Source: Chloroflexota bacterium (GTDB lineage: Bacteria > Chloroflexota > Ktedonobacteria > Ktedonobacterales > Ktedonobacteraceae). Taken from it: a DNA stretch of 8,898 bases. Shown one piece after another: positions 7,403 to 8,898 of the stretch. Below the pieces are notes generated by a model. That model was not told the DNA's origin, searched no databases, and worked only from the letters and a program-made list of their open reading frames with translations. The stretch spans positions 1 to 8,898 of the forward strand of contig JAJZEJ010000060.1 in the NCBI GenBank assembly GCA_021828635.1, in the 5' to 3' direction. The position numbers were made by a program, and so were the translations under genes. Each line of letters opens with the position of its first letter. Position 1 is the first letter of the stretch.

Positions 7403-7465
7403 TCATGAGAGCGATCACAAGCAATTGATGTTGTTGCTCTCAAACGGAAAGACAGGCAAGGATTG

Positions 7466-8824
7466 ATGGCAGTTCTACGGCACACACAACGCATGCAGCA
7501 GGCTGTGCCTCCTGGCCCACCAGGAGAACCATTGATTGGCAACGCACGCGCATTCGTGCAAGAACCACTTAACTACCTGCGTCGCTGCGCCCAGACCTAC
7601 GGCGACATTTTACAAATACGCTTGGGAACCACGGCTATCTACATGTTCAGCCACCCTGACCATATTGAGCATGTACTAACGACGCACCAGAAATACTATA
7701 GCAAATCGCGCTTCACGCAACGCCGTAAAAGCCTGTTCGGCAATGGGCTGATCTTCAGCGAAGGCGCTTTCTGGTTGCGTCAACGCCGTCTGATGCAACC
7801 ATCTTTCCATCACAAAAATATCGACCGCTATAGTAGCGCGATGGTTGACCTCACACAACGCCTCGCCGAACACTGGCAGGATGGTGCCACGCTGAATATG
7901 CACGATGAGATGATGCGGCTCTCGCTAGGCATTGTGGTCAAAACGCTCTTCGACAATGATGATGCTGGTGATACGCGCAAAATCGGTCACGTCCTCGACA
8001 TTCTGATCGATCAGGTCAGCGCCGCTGCCGTGCGCCCAATCCAGTTTCCTGATTGGTTCCCGACCTCCGGCAATCGCCAATATAATGCCGCGCTGGCCGA
8101 GTTGAATACGATCATCGAGCAGATCATCCGCGAGCATCGCCAGCGTAACGCGAGCAGCAACGACCTCCTCTCGACGCTGCTCCAGGCACAGGATGAAGAT
8201 GGTCAGCGCATGACCGATAAACACATCCGCGATGAGGTGGTCAATCTCTATATCGCCGGTCATGAAACAGTTGCACTGGCACTGGCTTTTACCTGGCGTT
8301 TGCTGGCCGAGCATCCCGATGTGGAAGAGAAACTGCATGATGAGCTTGATAGCGTGCTGGCTGGCAGAACGCCGACAATAGAGGATTTGCCTAATTTACC
8401 TTATAGCGAGCAGATTGTTGTCGAGGCTATGCGTCTCTACCCGCCAGTCTGGGGTATCTTCCGTGATTGTATCCAGGCTGATGAGATTGGCGGCTATCCC
8501 ATCGCACCCAAAGCGGTAGTGCTGCTCTCACCCTGGGTCGTGCAACGTGACGCACGCTTTTACGATGAGCCAGAGGCATTTCGCCCAGAACGTTGGAGCC
8601 AGATGGCTAAGCATCCCACGCGCTACGCCTATTTCCCGTTCGGCGGTGGACAACGGCTCTGCATCGGCAACAACTTTGCGCTGGTAGAATCGTGTCTCGC
8701 CCTTGCTACACTAGCCCAGCACTGGCGTTTCACGCTCGCCACACCTGAGCCACTCGAACTTGTGCCTTCCATCACCATGCGCCCCAAAAACGGTATTGGG
8801 CTTATCGCCCACGAAATCCCGTAG
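7466..8824 (+). CDS. Cytochrome P450 monooxygenase, complete
   Basis: This 452-residue protein has every P450 landmark. They are the Pro-rich hinge VPPGPPGEP (residues 14-22), the C-helix WLRQRR (103-108, heme-propionate contact), the I-helix AGHETV (264-269, oxygen activation), the K-helix ExxR (E320, R323), FRPERW (372-377) and the heme loop FPFGGGQRLCIG (390-401, thiolate C399). No N-terminal membrane anchor is seen, so it should be soluble and use separate redox partners, none of which are encoded here. The overall look, with a long C-terminal half and the PPGPPG start, is closer to CYP110/CYP4-like fatty-acid or terpenoid hydroxylases than to actinobacterial types, but the substrate cannot be named. 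I prefer ATG 7466 to TTG 7463; AGG (7454-7456) is 9 nt before it. Odd point: the last codons (HEIP) and stop lie inside a palindrome. It follows the SRPBCC gene. Confidence 0.93.
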   Translation: MAVLRHTQRMQQAVPPGPPGEPLIGNARAFVQEPLNYLRRCAQTYGDILQIRLGTTAIYMFSHPDHIEHVLTTHQKYYSKSRFTQRRKSLFGNGLIFSEGAFWLRQRRLMQPSFHHKNIDRYSSAMVDLTQRLAEHWQDGATLNMHDEMMRLSLGIVVKTLFDNDDAGDTRKIGHVLDILIDQVSAAAVRPIQFPDWFPTSGNRQYNAALAELNTIIEQIIREHRQRNASSNDLLSTLLQAQDEDGQRMTDKHIRDEVVNLYIAGHETVALALAFTWRLLAEHPDVEEKLHDELDSVLAGRTPTIEDLPNLPYSEQIVVEAMRLYPPVWGIFRDCIQADEIGGYPIAPKAVVLLSPWVVQRDARFYDEPEAFRPERWSQMAKHPTRYAYFPFGGGQRLCIGNNFALVESCLALATLAQHWRFTLATPEPLELVPSITMRPKNGIGLIAHEIP

Positions 8825-8858
8825 GGACGTGATAAATCACGTCCCTACGGGATTTCGT
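8811..8858. repeat. Perfect 22-bp palindrome (GTAG-footed, REP-like) overlapping the P450 stop
   Basis: Arms 8811-8832 and 8837-8858 are exact reverse complements around a 4-nt loop TAAA (8833-8836). The inner core begins GTAG (8821-8824) and ends CTAC (8845-8848), so it has the same foot tetranucleotide as the repeat at 2059-2146. The TAG stop codon of the P450 (8822-8824) is part of that GTAG, and the last four residues are read from the left arm. A TTTATTT stretch follows (8858-8864), so the hairpin also works as a plausible intrinsic terminator for the P450 transcript. Confidence 0.9.
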
Positions 8859-8864
8859 TTATTT
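8811..8864 (+). terminator. Likely Rho-independent terminator of the P450 gene
   Basis: The 22-bp perfect stem at 8811-8858 is followed on the + strand by TTTATTT (8858-8864). Its stem is longer than a typical terminator and reaches into the coding sequence, which fits a repeat element that has been co-opted as a terminator. Nothing else was seen in 8865-8898. Confidence 0.55.
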
Positions 8865-8898
8865 GAATCAGTACGTCCTGTCCAAAAGGCCAGTTTTT

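Noticed and set aside
7925..8338. Minus-strand open frame opposite the P450
   Set aside because: Lies across the I-helix region of a P450 with all motifs intact; a shadow frame.

Overview
The window looks like chromosomal DNA from a GC-moderate, free-living bacterium. My best guess is Chloroflexota, class Ktedonobacteria. This rests on the mix of genes: a large helix-turn-helix/STAND ATPase regulator of a type I remember as multi-copy in Ktedonobacter, an Asp-box propeller protein, an orphan ThiO-like oxidase and a stand-alone P450. It also rests on palindromic repeats built around GTAG. None of this was checked against a database, so the taxonomic call is inference.

Layout: (1) bases 1-2049, + strand: the 3' part of a large Asp-box (BNR/VPS10-like) beta-propeller protein whose start lies left of the window. 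(2) 2050-2167: a short convergent intergenic gap filled by a 29-bp inverted repeat with one mismatch, in which each arm is itself a small hairpin with GTAG at its foot (REP/BIME-like). (3) 2168-2647, - strand: a small exported Tyr/Gly/Asn/Thr-rich protein of unknown function with internal repeats. (4) 2832-3947, - strand: a ThiO-like FAD-dependent amine/glycine oxidase. (5) 3997-6600, - strand: an 867-residue regulator with an N-terminal HTH, a NB-ARC-type STAND ATPase and a helical-repeat C-terminus, 49 bp upstream of the oxidase and likely co-transcribed with it. (6) 6601-6828: a divergent promoter region. (7) 6829-7305, + strand: a SRPBCC/START-fold small protein with a non-ATG start. (8) 7466-8824, + strand: a complete cytochrome P450. 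(9) 8811-8858: a perfect 22-bp palindrome with a 4-nt loop that overlaps the last codons and the stop of the P450.

The central part (2832-8824) is arranged as a regulator-oxidase pair diverging from a SRPBCC-P450 pair. This suggests, without proving it, a small redox/tailoring module controlled by the STAND protein from the shared 6601-6828 region. No tRNA, rRNA, CRISPR array, integrase or transposase gene was seen. The most unusual features are the two GTAG-footed palindromes at gene 3' ends, the second of which supplies the stop codon of the P450, and the repeat-rich secreted protein.
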